DNA of 64,000 nucleotides from positions 310,001-374,000 of the forward strand of contig NZ_CP094534.1 of assembly GCF_022811645.1 (NCBI RefSeq). Direction: 5' to 3'. The notes below the pieces were generated by a model. The model ran no database searches. It was not told where the DNA came from and saw nothing but the letters and a program-made list of their open reading frames with translations. Shown here piece after piece: positions 8,687 to 16,694 of this stretch; the first letter of the stretch is position 1, and every line of letters begins with the position of its first letter. The position numbers and the translations under genes were made by a program. The DNA is from Hymenobacter monticola (lineage in GTDB: Bacteria > Bacteroidota > Bacteroidia > Cytophagales > Hymenobacteraceae).

Positions 8687-9514
8687 TTAGCGCAGCAGCA
8701 AAATGTGCTCCGGCGAGCGCGCCTCGGCCTCCACAAAAAGCGTGGGCGTGACGCCGGCAAACTGCTTAAAATCCTTCACCATGTGCTGGTAATCGGCGTA
8801 GCCGCAGGCCAGCGCAATGTCGAGCCAGTCGCGGGCCGGCGTTTTTTCTTTCAGCGCATACGCCCGGTTGAAGCGCGCAATGCGCATAAACAGCTTGGGG
8901 CTCACCCCCATTCGCTCCCGAAACTTGCGCTCGAACTGCCGGAAGCTCAGGCACGACTGCCGGGCGAGGTAGTCGAGCGATACGGCCGGACTGCCCGCCT
9001 GCAGCCAACGCCCCAGCTGGTCGATGGGCTCGCGGCGCAGGCGCAGCCGCCCGAACTTCTGCACCAGATATGCGTCCACCACCGCCAGCATCTTGGCGTA
9101 GCGCGCCGTGTTCATCAGCTGCTGAATGACCTCGCCCATCTCCTTGCCAAACACGCTTTCCGCGTCGATGGCCGCGTCGGTAAACTCGGCCATCGGGGCG
9201 CCCCCCAGCAAATGAAACAGCCCGCCCGGCTGAAAAATCACCTTCACCAGGCTGAACGTGCGCGGGTAATGGTGGTGCCACACCGTGAGCGGCTGGCCCT
9301 GCATCAGGGTGTGCGGCATCAGACGCCGCTGGTTCCGGTCGGGGCTGACTTTGGTAAACGCCTCGCCGGGGTAAAAGATGATGCTTTGCTCGGCCCGCGC
9401 CGGCAGCAGCTTGGTCGGAATTTCGCGCAGCCCCCTGAAATCGAAGTCGCAGAGCAAATACTCCTTCACGTAGGGCTGCAGGGCGGGGTGCGGCTGCGTT
9501 GCCTGGTATATCAT
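8687..9514 (-). CDS. AraC-family transcriptional regulator
   Basis: A 275-residue regulator with a unique N-terminal domain of the kind often found in Bacteroidota AraC proteins (residues 1-150) and a C-terminal double helix-turn-helix (residues 170-265; LARQSCLSFRQFERKF, then IALACGYADYQHMVKDFK). It is transcribed in the same direction as the cupin gene, which starts 80 bases after it ends, so it may regulate it; that is inference from position only. Confidence 0.85.
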   Translation of the reverse strand: MIYQATQPHPALQPYVKEYLLCDFDFRGLREIPTKLLPARAEQSIIFYPGEAFTKVSPDRNQRRLMPHTLMQGQPLTVWHHHYPRTFSLVKVIFQPGGLFHLLGGAPMAEFTDAAIDAESVFGKEMGEVIQQLMNTARYAKMLAVVDAYLVQKFGRLRLRREPIDQLGRWLQAGSPAVSLDYLARQSCLSFRQFERKFRERMGVSPKLFMRIARFNRAYALKEKTPARDWLDIALACGYADYQHMVKDFKQFAGVTPTLFVEAEARSPEHILLLR

Positions 9515-9609
9515 ACGGATAGCAAAGGGGGACCGTGACGCCGGTTGCTTTCAGCAAAAGCTTTGGCCGAGGTTAAGATACGTAGCGGCCCGTGCATCCC
9601 AACGCTACA

Positions 9610-9720
9610 TCATTCCCCGGCAAACGCTGTCACCAGTGGGTAGCCGGCAGCCTGCAACCCGGCCGTCAGCTGGCCCTTGACGCCGACCACCGCGTCGTCG
9701 GGCCGCCGGGCAGTTTTTTG
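9610..9720 (-). pseudogene. Decayed lipase-like gene fragment
   Basis: On the minus strand an open stretch reads RRPDDAVVGVKGQ, then LTAGLQAAGYPLVTAF and a stop. It matches the intact lipase lipoprotein (6978-7958) at its residues 39-51 (QRPDDAVVSIKGQ) and 64-80 (QLTPRLKDADYQLVSDM), with the 12 residues between them missing. There is no start codon or catalytic part, so this is a remnant of a duplicated relative. It fills much of the 256-bp gap between the AraC and mscS genes. Confidence 0.55.
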
Positions 9721-9770
9721 ATGGCTGGATGAGGCTACGGGGCAAGGTAGGCGCCCCGGAGCCTCAGCCT

Positions 9771-12110
9771 CTAGCTCAGCATCAGCCCCTCGGCCGTGAA
9801 GCGGCGGTAAATGCCGGCCAGAATCTCGCTCTTGGTGAGCTGCTCCTGCCGGATGTTGGTAATCCAGAACAGCACTTTGAGCTCGTACACCTGACCGTTG
9901 ATGCTGCTGAGCAGGATTTCGGGCGCCAGGTTGTGCAAAGTGTAGGGGCTGGTTTTGATTTCTTCTTGGATGAGTTCGCGGGCGGTTTGCAGGCTGGCCT
10001 GCAAATCGGCGGTGCCGGGCGTCATTTTCAAAGAGAGGTCGGTGCGGATATGGTCGTTGGTGCGCGTCCAGTTGATGACGTGGTTGGAGAGCAGGTCGCC
10101 GTTGGGCACGATGATTTCGGAGCCCGTGAGCGAGGTGAGCTTGCTGGACCGGATGCCGATGTCGTGCACGCGGCCCGATTTGCCGGCCACCTCAATGTAG
10201 TCGCCCACGTGAAAAGGCCGCTCGAAAATCAGGATGATGCCCGATACCAGGTTGTTGACGATGCTCTGCAAGCCCAGGCCGATGCCCACGCTGAGCGCCC
10301 CAAACACGATGGCGATTTTGCTCAGCGGCAGGCCCGTGGCGGCCGTGGCCAGCGCAAAACCCACCAGCACCAGCAGCAGCCGCAGCGCCACCAGCCACGA
10401 GCCCCGCTGCCGCGCATCCACGCTGTCGTCGTTGCCCACATCGCCGAAAAAGTAGCCGATGTAGCGCTGCAGCAGGGCCGAAACGTAGAGAATGACGAAG
10501 AACAGCAGGATGTTGCCGTAGGTGAATTCGGTGCTGCCAAGCACGTGCGTGGTGGTGAGCAGGCGCTCGAAGAAGCCGTAGATGAGGCTGTAGATATTGA
10601 GGTTGGAAGTAAAAACCACCAGCCACAGCGCCCCGGCCAGCACCGTGAGCAGGCGGAGCAGGTTGGCTTCAATCTTGTCGTAGTCGAAGGCCGAAGCGGC
10701 GCCCGTGGCGCCCCGGCTGCACAGAATCTGCAGGTGGAAGGCTTCGGTGAACAGCTCGATGAACACCGCCAGCCCGATGCCCTGCGTGAGCCCGAAAATG
10801 GCCGCCGTGCTGCACATCTTGGCCAGACTCAGGCGCCCCACCACGTTGCAAAACACGGCCAGCGCATTGAGCCCGATGAACAGGCCCGTCACCGGAATCA
10901 GAAAGCGCAGCTTGGCCAGCGTTTGGCGCAGCCGCCACAACAGCCAGACGCCAATGCCCACCGCCAGCGCGTTGAGCCCCAACAGGCCCCAGCGGGCCAG
11001 CAAGCCGGTGGTGGCGTTGGCGTTGGTGATGCTCAGCCACACAAAAAACGCCACCAGCCCCAGCCACCCAAAGAAATGCCGCCGCGGCCAGCTCCGCGCA
11101 AATACCGCCGTGAGTGCCACCAAGAGCAGCAGCTGCAACAAGGCTAGGTAGATGGGAGGCGGGTGCAGCTCCAGGGCCGGCGCCAGGCTGAACATGACCA
11201 CCAGCGTGGCCGCCACCGGCCCCGGCCGCAGGTAGCGAAACGGCTCGGTGATGACCAGCCCCTCGGCCCGCGCCCGGCGGTAGTTGAACGTGACCCAGCC
11301 GTAGAACACCAGCCCGATGAGGGCCATGTAGGCCCAGTTGTCCCAGTTGTGGGCGAAGTAGAAGGCGATAATTTCGCGGCGGTACTGGCCGGCTTTGCGG
11401 GCTTTGGGGTCGGGCGGCACGGGGGGCGTGGCCGCGGCATCCCACAGCGGCGGGTAGTTGAGCTTGGCGCTGGTGCGGCTGTAGCGGCGCATCTGGTCGC
11501 CCACCTCGTCCTGCAGTTCCATGCCCTGGATGTAGCTGGCGGCCACCTGCGTCTGCAGCTGCTTCACCTTGAGATAGCGCTTTTCGAGCAGGCCGGCAAT
11601 GCGCTGGCGCCGCGCCCACAGCGCCGAGTCGGAGCGGGCCAGGGCCAGCGCGGTGGCATCAAGCGAGGCTGCCCGGGCGGGCGGCGGGGCAATGGTTTTA
11701 AGCCGGGCCTGCATGGCGGCCAGCTGCTGGTTGGCCTCGGCCAGTTCAGCGCGCCACTCCCCCAGCTCGTCCTGGATGGTGCTGAGCATGAGCTGGCACA
11801 TCTGTAGCTGCTTGATGTCGACCACCTGGCCCTTCTGCTTGAGCGTGTACTGAATGGCCTTGAGGTTCTCCACTACGTCGGGCAGCTCCTCGGCCAGCCC
11901 GCGCGTGTCGAATACCTTGCGCACCTGCCCCGAAATGCTGCTGAGCGTGGTATAGCCCACTTCGAGGCGGTAGGAGTCGTCGCGGGTGGCAGTGGTGTCC
12001 ACGGCCATCGTGTCTTCCTTCGTCACGGTGGTTTGGGCCGCGGCGGGGGCTAGCAGCAAAACCCAGCAAAGCAGGCTGAGCCAGGATGTTTTCAGATTTG
12101 GAACGGGCAT
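9771..12110 (-). CDS. Large MscS-family mechanosensitive channel
   Basis: A 779-residue inner-membrane protein. Signal peptide (1-25), then a periplasmic coiled-coil-rich region (about 50-240), a bundle of roughly eight transmembrane segments (250-560), and the conserved MscS pore and beta domain (GLQSIVNNLVSGIILIFERP, then PFHVGDYIEV) in the last 220 residues. The long periplasmic N-terminus puts it with the MscK/YbdG-like large members rather than small MscS. Its role would be release of solutes on hypo-osmotic shock. It is a single gene. Confidence 0.85.
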   Translation of the reverse strand: MPVPNLKTSWLSLLCWVLLLAPAAAQTTVTKEDTMAVDTTATRDDSYRLEVGYTTLSSISGQVRKVFDTRGLAEELPDVVENLKAIQYTLKQKGQVVDIKQLQMCQLMLSTIQDELGEWRAELAEANQQLAAMQARLKTIAPPPARAASLDATALALARSDSALWARRQRIAGLLEKRYLKVKQLQTQVAASYIQGMELQDEVGDQMRRYSRTSAKLNYPPLWDAAATPPVPPDPKARKAGQYRREIIAFYFAHNWDNWAYMALIGLVFYGWVTFNYRRARAEGLVITEPFRYLRPGPVAATLVVMFSLAPALELHPPPIYLALLQLLLLVALTAVFARSWPRRHFFGWLGLVAFFVWLSITNANATTGLLARWGLLGLNALAVGIGVWLLWRLRQTLAKLRFLIPVTGLFIGLNALAVFCNVVGRLSLAKMCSTAAIFGLTQGIGLAVFIELFTEAFHLQILCSRGATGAASAFDYDKIEANLLRLLTVLAGALWLVVFTSNLNIYSLIYGFFERLLTTTHVLGSTEFTYGNILLFFVILYVSALLQRYIGYFFGDVGNDDSVDARQRGSWLVALRLLLVLVGFALATAATGLPLSKIAIVFGALSVGIGLGLQSIVNNLVSGIILIFERPFHVGDYIEVAGKSGRVHDIGIRSSKLTSLTGSEIIVPNGDLLSNHVINWTRTNDHIRTDLSLKMTPGTADLQASLQTARELIQEEIKTSPYTLHNLAPEILLSSINGQVYELKVLFWITNIRQEQLTKSEILAGIYRRFTAEGLMLS

Positions 12111-12215
12111 AGAGCAGCTTTAAGCCGGAAAAATACGGGCGTAGCGTTGGCCGGTTTTTTAGCAAAAGATGCAGCCGGGCGTTGTGCCGCCGAATGGGGG
12201 CATTGCATCGACCGA

Positions 12216-12296
12216 GCATGTAGCGTGGACTCTGCGAGTCCGCGCCTGGGCGCACGTCCTCCGGATGCGCGGACTCGCAGAGTCCACGCTACATGC
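12216..12296. repeat. Long perfect inverted repeat, family A
   Basis: Perfect 30-bp arms (12216-12245 and 12267-12296) built on GTAGCGTGGACTCTGCGAG with a 21-base loop. The same arm sequence recurs at 38464-38542, and a degraded relative at 59210-59272. No transposase nearby, so it resembles a REP or MITE-like palindromic element. Confidence 0.85.
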
Positions 12297-12330
12297 AACG
12301 TCCGTCTCATTCCCTGCGTCTGTCCCTGCT

Positions 12331-14193
12331 ATGATTAAACCCCTCCTCACTGCGCTCCTGCTCGCCGGCCTGGCCGATACGGCCGCTGCCCAAACCACGC
12401 CGCTCTACATGCCGCGCGACATCAAAGCCGCCTTCGCCAAAGGCACTCGCAGCCCCGACGGCCGCCCCGGCCCCCGCTACTGGCAAAACCGCGCCCGCTA
12501 CGACATCACCGTGCAGGCCGCCCCGCCCGCCCGCGACATCCGCGGCCGCGAAACCATCACCTATTACAACAACAGCCCCGACACGCTGCGTCAGGTGGTG
12601 CTGCGCATCATGCAGAACATCCACAAGCCCGGCGCCTCCCGCGACGGCGACGCTTCGCCCGACTACCTCACCTCCGGCGTGGTGATTGACACGTTTCTGG
12701 TGGCGGGCCAGTCGAAGCCCCTACCCCAAAACCTCGGCACTGCGCCAGGCGTGCGCCTGCCTAAGGCGCTGGCCCCGCACGATTCGGTGAAATTTGCTGT
12801 AGCCTGGCATTTCCCCATTTCCAAGGAAAGCGGGCGCGAGGGCATGATTGACCCCACCACCTACTTCTTGGCCTATTTCTACCCGCGAATTGCCGTGTAC
12901 GACGACTACGCCGGCTGGGACCGCCTGCCCTTTGTCGACAGCAAGGAGTTCTACAACGACTTTAACGACTACACCTTGCGCGTGAAAGCGCCGGCCAACT
13001 ACATCGTGTGGGCCACTGGCACCCTGCAAAACCCCGACCAGGTGCTGCAAAAAGCCGCCGCCAAGCGCCTCAAGCAATCGATGACCAGCGACGCCGTCAT
13101 TCACGTGGCCACGGCCGCTGATTTGGCCAAGAAGAGCATTACGGCCCAACAGGCGATAAATACCTGGGTGTGGACGGCCAAGGACATCTCGGACGTGACC
13201 GTGGGGCTGAGCGACCATTACGTGTGGGACGCCGCCAGCGTGATTGTGGATGCCAAAGCCAAGCGCCGCGCCAGCATGCAGGCCGCCTACGCCGACTCGA
13301 CGGTGGACTTCCGCGAATCGGTGAAGAACGGGCAGTTTGCGCTGGGCTGGTTTTCAAACCCCAAAAACTGGCCGGGCGTGGCCTATCCGTTTCCCAAAAT
13401 GACGGCTTTCCAGGGCTTTGCCGACATGGAATACCCGATGATGGTGAACGACAGCCCACAGAAAGACCCCAAGTTCGCGCAGTTTGTGCAGGACCACGAA
13501 ATCGCGCACACTTGGTTCCCATTCTACATGGGCATCAACGAAAGCCGCTACGCCTACATGGACGAGGGCTGGGCCACCACGTTTGAGCGCCTCATCAACA
13601 CGGCCGAAAACGGGGCCGAAACGGCCGACAGGTTCTACAAGCAGTTCCGCGTAAGCAGCTGGATTAACAACATTGCTACGCCCCAGGATTTGCCCATTAT
13701 CACGCCCAGCAGCGAGTTGAAGTCGGGCTACGGCAACAACGCCTACGGCAAGCCCTCGCTCAGCTACTTCGCCCTGAAAGACATGCTCGGCGACGAGCTA
13801 TTCAAGAAAAGCCTGCACGAGTACATGGACCGCTGGCACGGCAAGCACCCCATTCCGTGGGACTACTTCAACTCGATGAGCAGCGCCAGCGGCCAGGATT
13901 TGAATTGGTTTTTCAACAACTGGTTTTTCACGAACGGCTACATCGACCTGGCCGTGACGGCCAGCGGCAACACGGTGACGGTGCAGAACATCGGCGGCTT
14001 CGTGGTGCCCTTCGATATGCTGGTGGAGTACGCCGACGGCAGCAAGGCCACCCTGCACCAGTCGCCCGCCGTGTGGCAGGCCAACCAGAAGCAAGCAACG
14101 CTCACCCTGCCCAAGGCCGTGAAATCGGTGCGCGTGGACGGCGGCATTTTCATGGATGCCAACGAGAAAGACAACGCCACCGCAGCGCGCTGA
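12331..14193 (+). CDS. M1-family metallopeptidase, secreted
   Basis: A 620-residue protein with a cleavable signal peptide (1-21). The gluzincin zinc site is intact: His389-Glu390-x-x-His393 and Glu412 in MDEGW, 19 residues further. Upstream, GFADMEYPMMV takes the place of the GAMEN exopeptidase loop. This is the classic M1 aminopeptidase fold (N-terminal beta domain, thermolysin-like domain, C-terminal part). It probably trims peptides in the periplasm or outside the cell. The frame extends upstream through the palindromic repeat, but the signal peptide fixes the start at MIKPLLTALL. A second, different M1 enzyme is at 56426-58093. Confidence 0.88.
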   Translation: MIKPLLTALLLAGLADTAAAQTTPLYMPRDIKAAFAKGTRSPDGRPGPRYWQNRARYDITVQAAPPARDIRGRETITYYNNSPDTLRQVVLRIMQNIHKPGASRDGDASPDYLTSGVVIDTFLVAGQSKPLPQNLGTAPGVRLPKALAPHDSVKFAVAWHFPISKESGREGMIDPTTYFLAYFYPRIAVYDDYAGWDRLPFVDSKEFYNDFNDYTLRVKAPANYIVWATGTLQNPDQVLQKAAAKRLKQSMTSDAVIHVATAADLAKKSITAQQAINTWVWTAKDISDVTVGLSDHYVWDAASVIVDAKAKRRASMQAAYADSTVDFRESVKNGQFALGWFSNPKNWPGVAYPFPKMTAFQGFADMEYPMMVNDSPQKDPKFAQFVQDHEIAHTWFPFYMGINESRYAYMDEGWATTFERLINTAENGAETADRFYKQFRVSSWINNIATPQDLPIITPSSELKSGYGNNAYGKPSLSYFALKDMLGDELFKKSLHEYMDRWHGKHPIPWDYFNSMSSASGQDLNWFFNNWFFTNGYIDLAVTASGNTVTVQNIGGFVVPFDMLVEYADGSKATLHQSPAVWQANQKQATLTLPKAVKSVRVDGGIFMDANEKDNATAAR

Positions 14194-14290
14194 TAACCCG
14201 GCGGGTAGTGGCGCCAGCGGCGGCTCTCGGGTAATGATTTCTTAACACTGACGCATCAATCGCCCAAAGCCGACCGTAATTTGTACTCCA

Positions 14291-14325
14291 AAGCCCCGGG
14301 CTGCTGGTCAGCGCGGGGCTTTTTG
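14291..14325 (+). terminator. Rho-independent terminator
   Basis: AAGCCCCG paired with CGGGGCTT, followed by a T run, about 100 bases after the M1 peptidase gene and before the porin gene. Confidence 0.75.
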
Positions 14326-14464
14326 CAACCCTCCGCATTCAACGCGCCCGGCCTTTTTGGCCGGCGCCGGGTGCGGCAAGCAGCCGGGCGCTGGCCCGGC
14401 TATTCTGTTCGCTTTCTCCCACCGCTACGGCCCGCCCCGCTGTAGCTACCTGCCTTTCCGTTTG

Positions 14465-15850
14465 ATGTTATCAGTACTACCGCGTAGCAGCGCCGCTCAT
14501 TTCTCCAAAGCCGTTCTTCTGGCCTTGCTGCTGGGGGGCACCGGCCCGGCCGTGGCCCAGGTGGCGCCTACGCTCCCGCCGCCCACGGTGCCGCCGGGCA
14601 TCCGCGACGGCCTGAAAACCTACCTCTCGCCCGACAGCAGCACTTACCTCAAGCTCAACTTCCTGGCCCAAACCTGGGCGCGCCTCAACGAAAGCAACCC
14701 GGGCACCACCGTGAACGGGGAGCCGGAGCCGCATACCGTGGACGTGGGCATCCGGCGGGTGCGCCTGGTGCTGAGCGGGCAGCTCACGCCGCGGCTCTAC
14801 GTGTTTCTGCAGTTCGGCCAAAACAACTTTTCGTACCTGTCGCCGCGCAAAACGGGCGCGTTTTTTCACGACGTCACGGCCGATTACGCCCTCATCAAAA
14901 AGCACCTGAGCCTGGGCTTCGGCCTCAACGGCTGGAACGGGCCCTCGCGCTTTGCCAACTCGTCCACGGCCTCCATTCTGGGCCTCGACCTGCCCGTCTT
15001 TCAGGAAGCCAACATCGACGTGAACGACCAGTTTTTGCGCCGCATGGGCGGCTACGCCAAGGGCAAGCTGGGCAAACTCGACTACCGGGCGTCGGTGGGC
15101 CAGCCTTTCATCACGCAGACGGCTTCGGCCGTGCCCGAGCCGATTTCGCGCAACTCCACATACTCGACGCGCAACCCGCGTGCCGCCGTGCACAGCTACC
15201 TGATGTACCAGTTTCTGGACCAGGAAAGCAACGCCGGGGCCGGCAACGCGGGCTCGTACCTGGGCAAAAAGCGCGTGCTCAACCTCGGCGCGGGCCTGGT
15301 GCACCAGTCCCGCGCCATGTGGCACCGCGGGCCCGCGGGCGACACCATCAGCACCGACATGAACCTGTGGGCGGTCGACGTGTACTATGATGCGCCGGTA
15401 AGCCGCGCCGCCGGCACGGCCATTACCGCGTACGGTGGGTACTACCGCTACGATTTTGGCCCCGGCTACATTCGCAACGTGGGCGTCATGAACCCGGCCA
15501 ACGGCGTGCGCGCCGGCCAGGGCTCCTTCAACGGGCCCGGCAACAACGTCCCGCTCACCGGCACCGGCCACATCCTGTACGCCCAGGCCGGCTACCTGCT
15601 CCGGCAGGGGCTCCTCGGCGGGCTCGGCACGCTGCAGCCCTACGCCCAGGCCCAATGGGCGCGCTACGAGCGCCTCGCCGACCCCCTGATGGTGTATAAC
15701 GTGGGCGTGAACTGGCTCATCCTCGGCAACCTCAGCAAGCTGTCGGTGAACTACCAGAACCGGCCCATTTACACCGCCCAGTCCAACGGCGACGTCAAGG
15801 CCACCAGCCGGCGCGGGGAGTACATACTGCAATATCAGGTGGCGTTTTAG
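14465..15850 (+). CDS. Outer-membrane porin (phosphate-selective porin O/P type)
   Basis: A 461-residue protein with a signal peptide ending at AVAQ (residues 1-32), then many short amphipathic beta strands and a C-terminal phenylalanine (YILQYQVAF), the usual outer-membrane barrel ending. The layout (VDVGIRRVRLVLSGQLTPRLYVF, then repeated alternating strands) fits the porin O/P family. Substrate selectivity cannot be read from sequence. The start is chosen at MLSVLPRS because the upstream extension has no signal-peptide character. Confidence 0.7.
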   Translation: MLSVLPRSSAAHFSKAVLLALLLGGTGPAVAQVAPTLPPPTVPPGIRDGLKTYLSPDSSTYLKLNFLAQTWARLNESNPGTTVNGEPEPHTVDVGIRRVRLVLSGQLTPRLYVFLQFGQNNFSYLSPRKTGAFFHDVTADYALIKKHLSLGFGLNGWNGPSRFANSSTASILGLDLPVFQEANIDVNDQFLRRMGGYAKGKLGKLDYRASVGQPFITQTASAVPEPISRNSTYSTRNPRAAVHSYLMYQFLDQESNAGAGNAGSYLGKKRVLNLGAGLVHQSRAMWHRGPAGDTISTDMNLWAVDVYYDAPVSRAAGTAITAYGGYYRYDFGPGYIRNVGVMNPANGVRAGQGSFNGPGNNVPLTGTGHILYAQAGYLLRQGLLGGLGTLQPYAQAQWARYERLADPLMVYNVGVNWLILGNLSKLSVNYQNRPIYTAQSNGDVKATSRRGEYILQYQVAF

Positions 15851-15860
15851 AGGAGCATCA

Positions 15861-15971
15861 AAAACGGTCATGCCGAGCGCAGCCGAGGCATCTCGCGTGC
15901 GATAGTAATCCGGATGTTAGGGTTTACTTTCACACGCGAGATGCCTCGGCTGCGCTCGGCATGACCGTTTT
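15861..15971. repeat. Long perfect inverted repeat, family B
   Basis: Perfect 39-bp arms (15861-15899 and 15933-15971) containing GGTCATGCCGAGCGCAGCC. It lies between the converging porin and thioesterase genes and may also terminate both. Relatives with TCATGCTGAGCGCAGCC are at 34496-34593, 47274-47367 and, degraded, 48308-48440 and 25076-25112. Confidence 0.9.
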
Positions 15972-15975
15972 CGCT

Positions 15976-16500
15976 TTACTCGTCGCTGCCCGCGTTGCGG
16001 CGCTGCTTCTTCAGCTCCTGGCGCACCTCTTTCACCCGCTCGTCGAAGCCGTCGGGGTCGTAGTCCACGGTATCCACGTCGAGTTGGTCGAGCAGGTCCA
16101 TCATGGCGTTGGAGTGGTCGGTGCGGGTGCCGGCGGGCATGCTCACGAAGGCCATTTCCGACCACAGCAGGGCCAGCAGGCGCAGGCCGTCCTCGCTGCG
16201 CATCTGCATTTCGAGCACCAGGTTGGAGTTGTCGAAATGGATGAGCTGGCTCAGGATGCGCACCCGCGCGCCCTGCCGCGCCGGCTTGAGGTAGCTGATG
16301 TGGTGTTTGGTGATGACCCAGCCAGCCTTTTGCTCGCGGGCAATTTCGCCCATGTTCAGCTGGTAATGCTCGGTGGTGTGGTCTTCGCGGGCGTTGAGGA
16401 AGTAGTCGAAGTAGCGCGCGTTGTTGAGGTGGCCCAGCATGTCGCAGTCCTGAAAATGGACGCGGTAGGTGGTTTCGGGCGTTTGGATGAGCTTGGGCAT
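15976..16500 (-). CDS. Acyl-CoA thioesterase, hotdog fold
   Basis: A 174-residue 4HBT-type thioesterase. The catalytic segment is DCDMLGHLNNARYFDYF (residues 19-35), with the Asp and GHxNN pattern of the family, followed by the long hotdog helix and antiparallel strands. A charged C-terminal tail (KEVRQELKKQRR) is added. Such enzymes hydrolyse acyl-CoA esters in the cytoplasm. I use MPKLIQTPE as start; 14 extra in-frame codons upstream are not family-like. The stop lies immediately beside the family B inverted repeat. Confidence 0.8.
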   Translation of the reverse strand: MPKLIQTPETTYRVHFQDCDMLGHLNNARYFDYFLNAREDHTTEHYQLNMGEIAREQKAGWVITKHHISYLKPARQGARVRILSQLIHFDNSNLVLEMQMRSEDGLRLLALLWSEMAFVSMPAGTRTDHSNAMMDLLDQLDVDTVDYDPDGFDERVKEVRQELKKQRRNAGSDE

Positions 16501-16567
16501 GGGGTGCTTTAGGGCAGGAGGATATGGGGCAAAGGTCGGCACATTGAACGTGATGCAGCGTCAGGCG

Positions 16568-16621
16568 CCGGAACCCCACCCCGGCCCTCTCCTTGGGTAC
16601 AGGGGCCGGGGTGAGGTTCCA
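16568..16621. repeat. Imperfect inverted repeat, CCCCACCCCGGCCCTCTCC type
   Basis: GGAACCCCACCCCGGCCC pairs imperfectly with GGGGCCGGGGTGAGGTTCC around a short loop. Related GC-rich units occur at 48359-48397 and 58134-58224. Confidence 0.6.
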
Positions 16622-16694
16622 CCGTCCGAACTACTCGGCACGCCTAACACTTTGCGGAAAATTTCCTACCTTTTACCACCCAAATTCCCGCCGC

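Noticed and set aside
12216..12296. Insertion sequence
   Set aside because: Only a short palindrome without any transposase frame; treated as a non-autonomous repeat.
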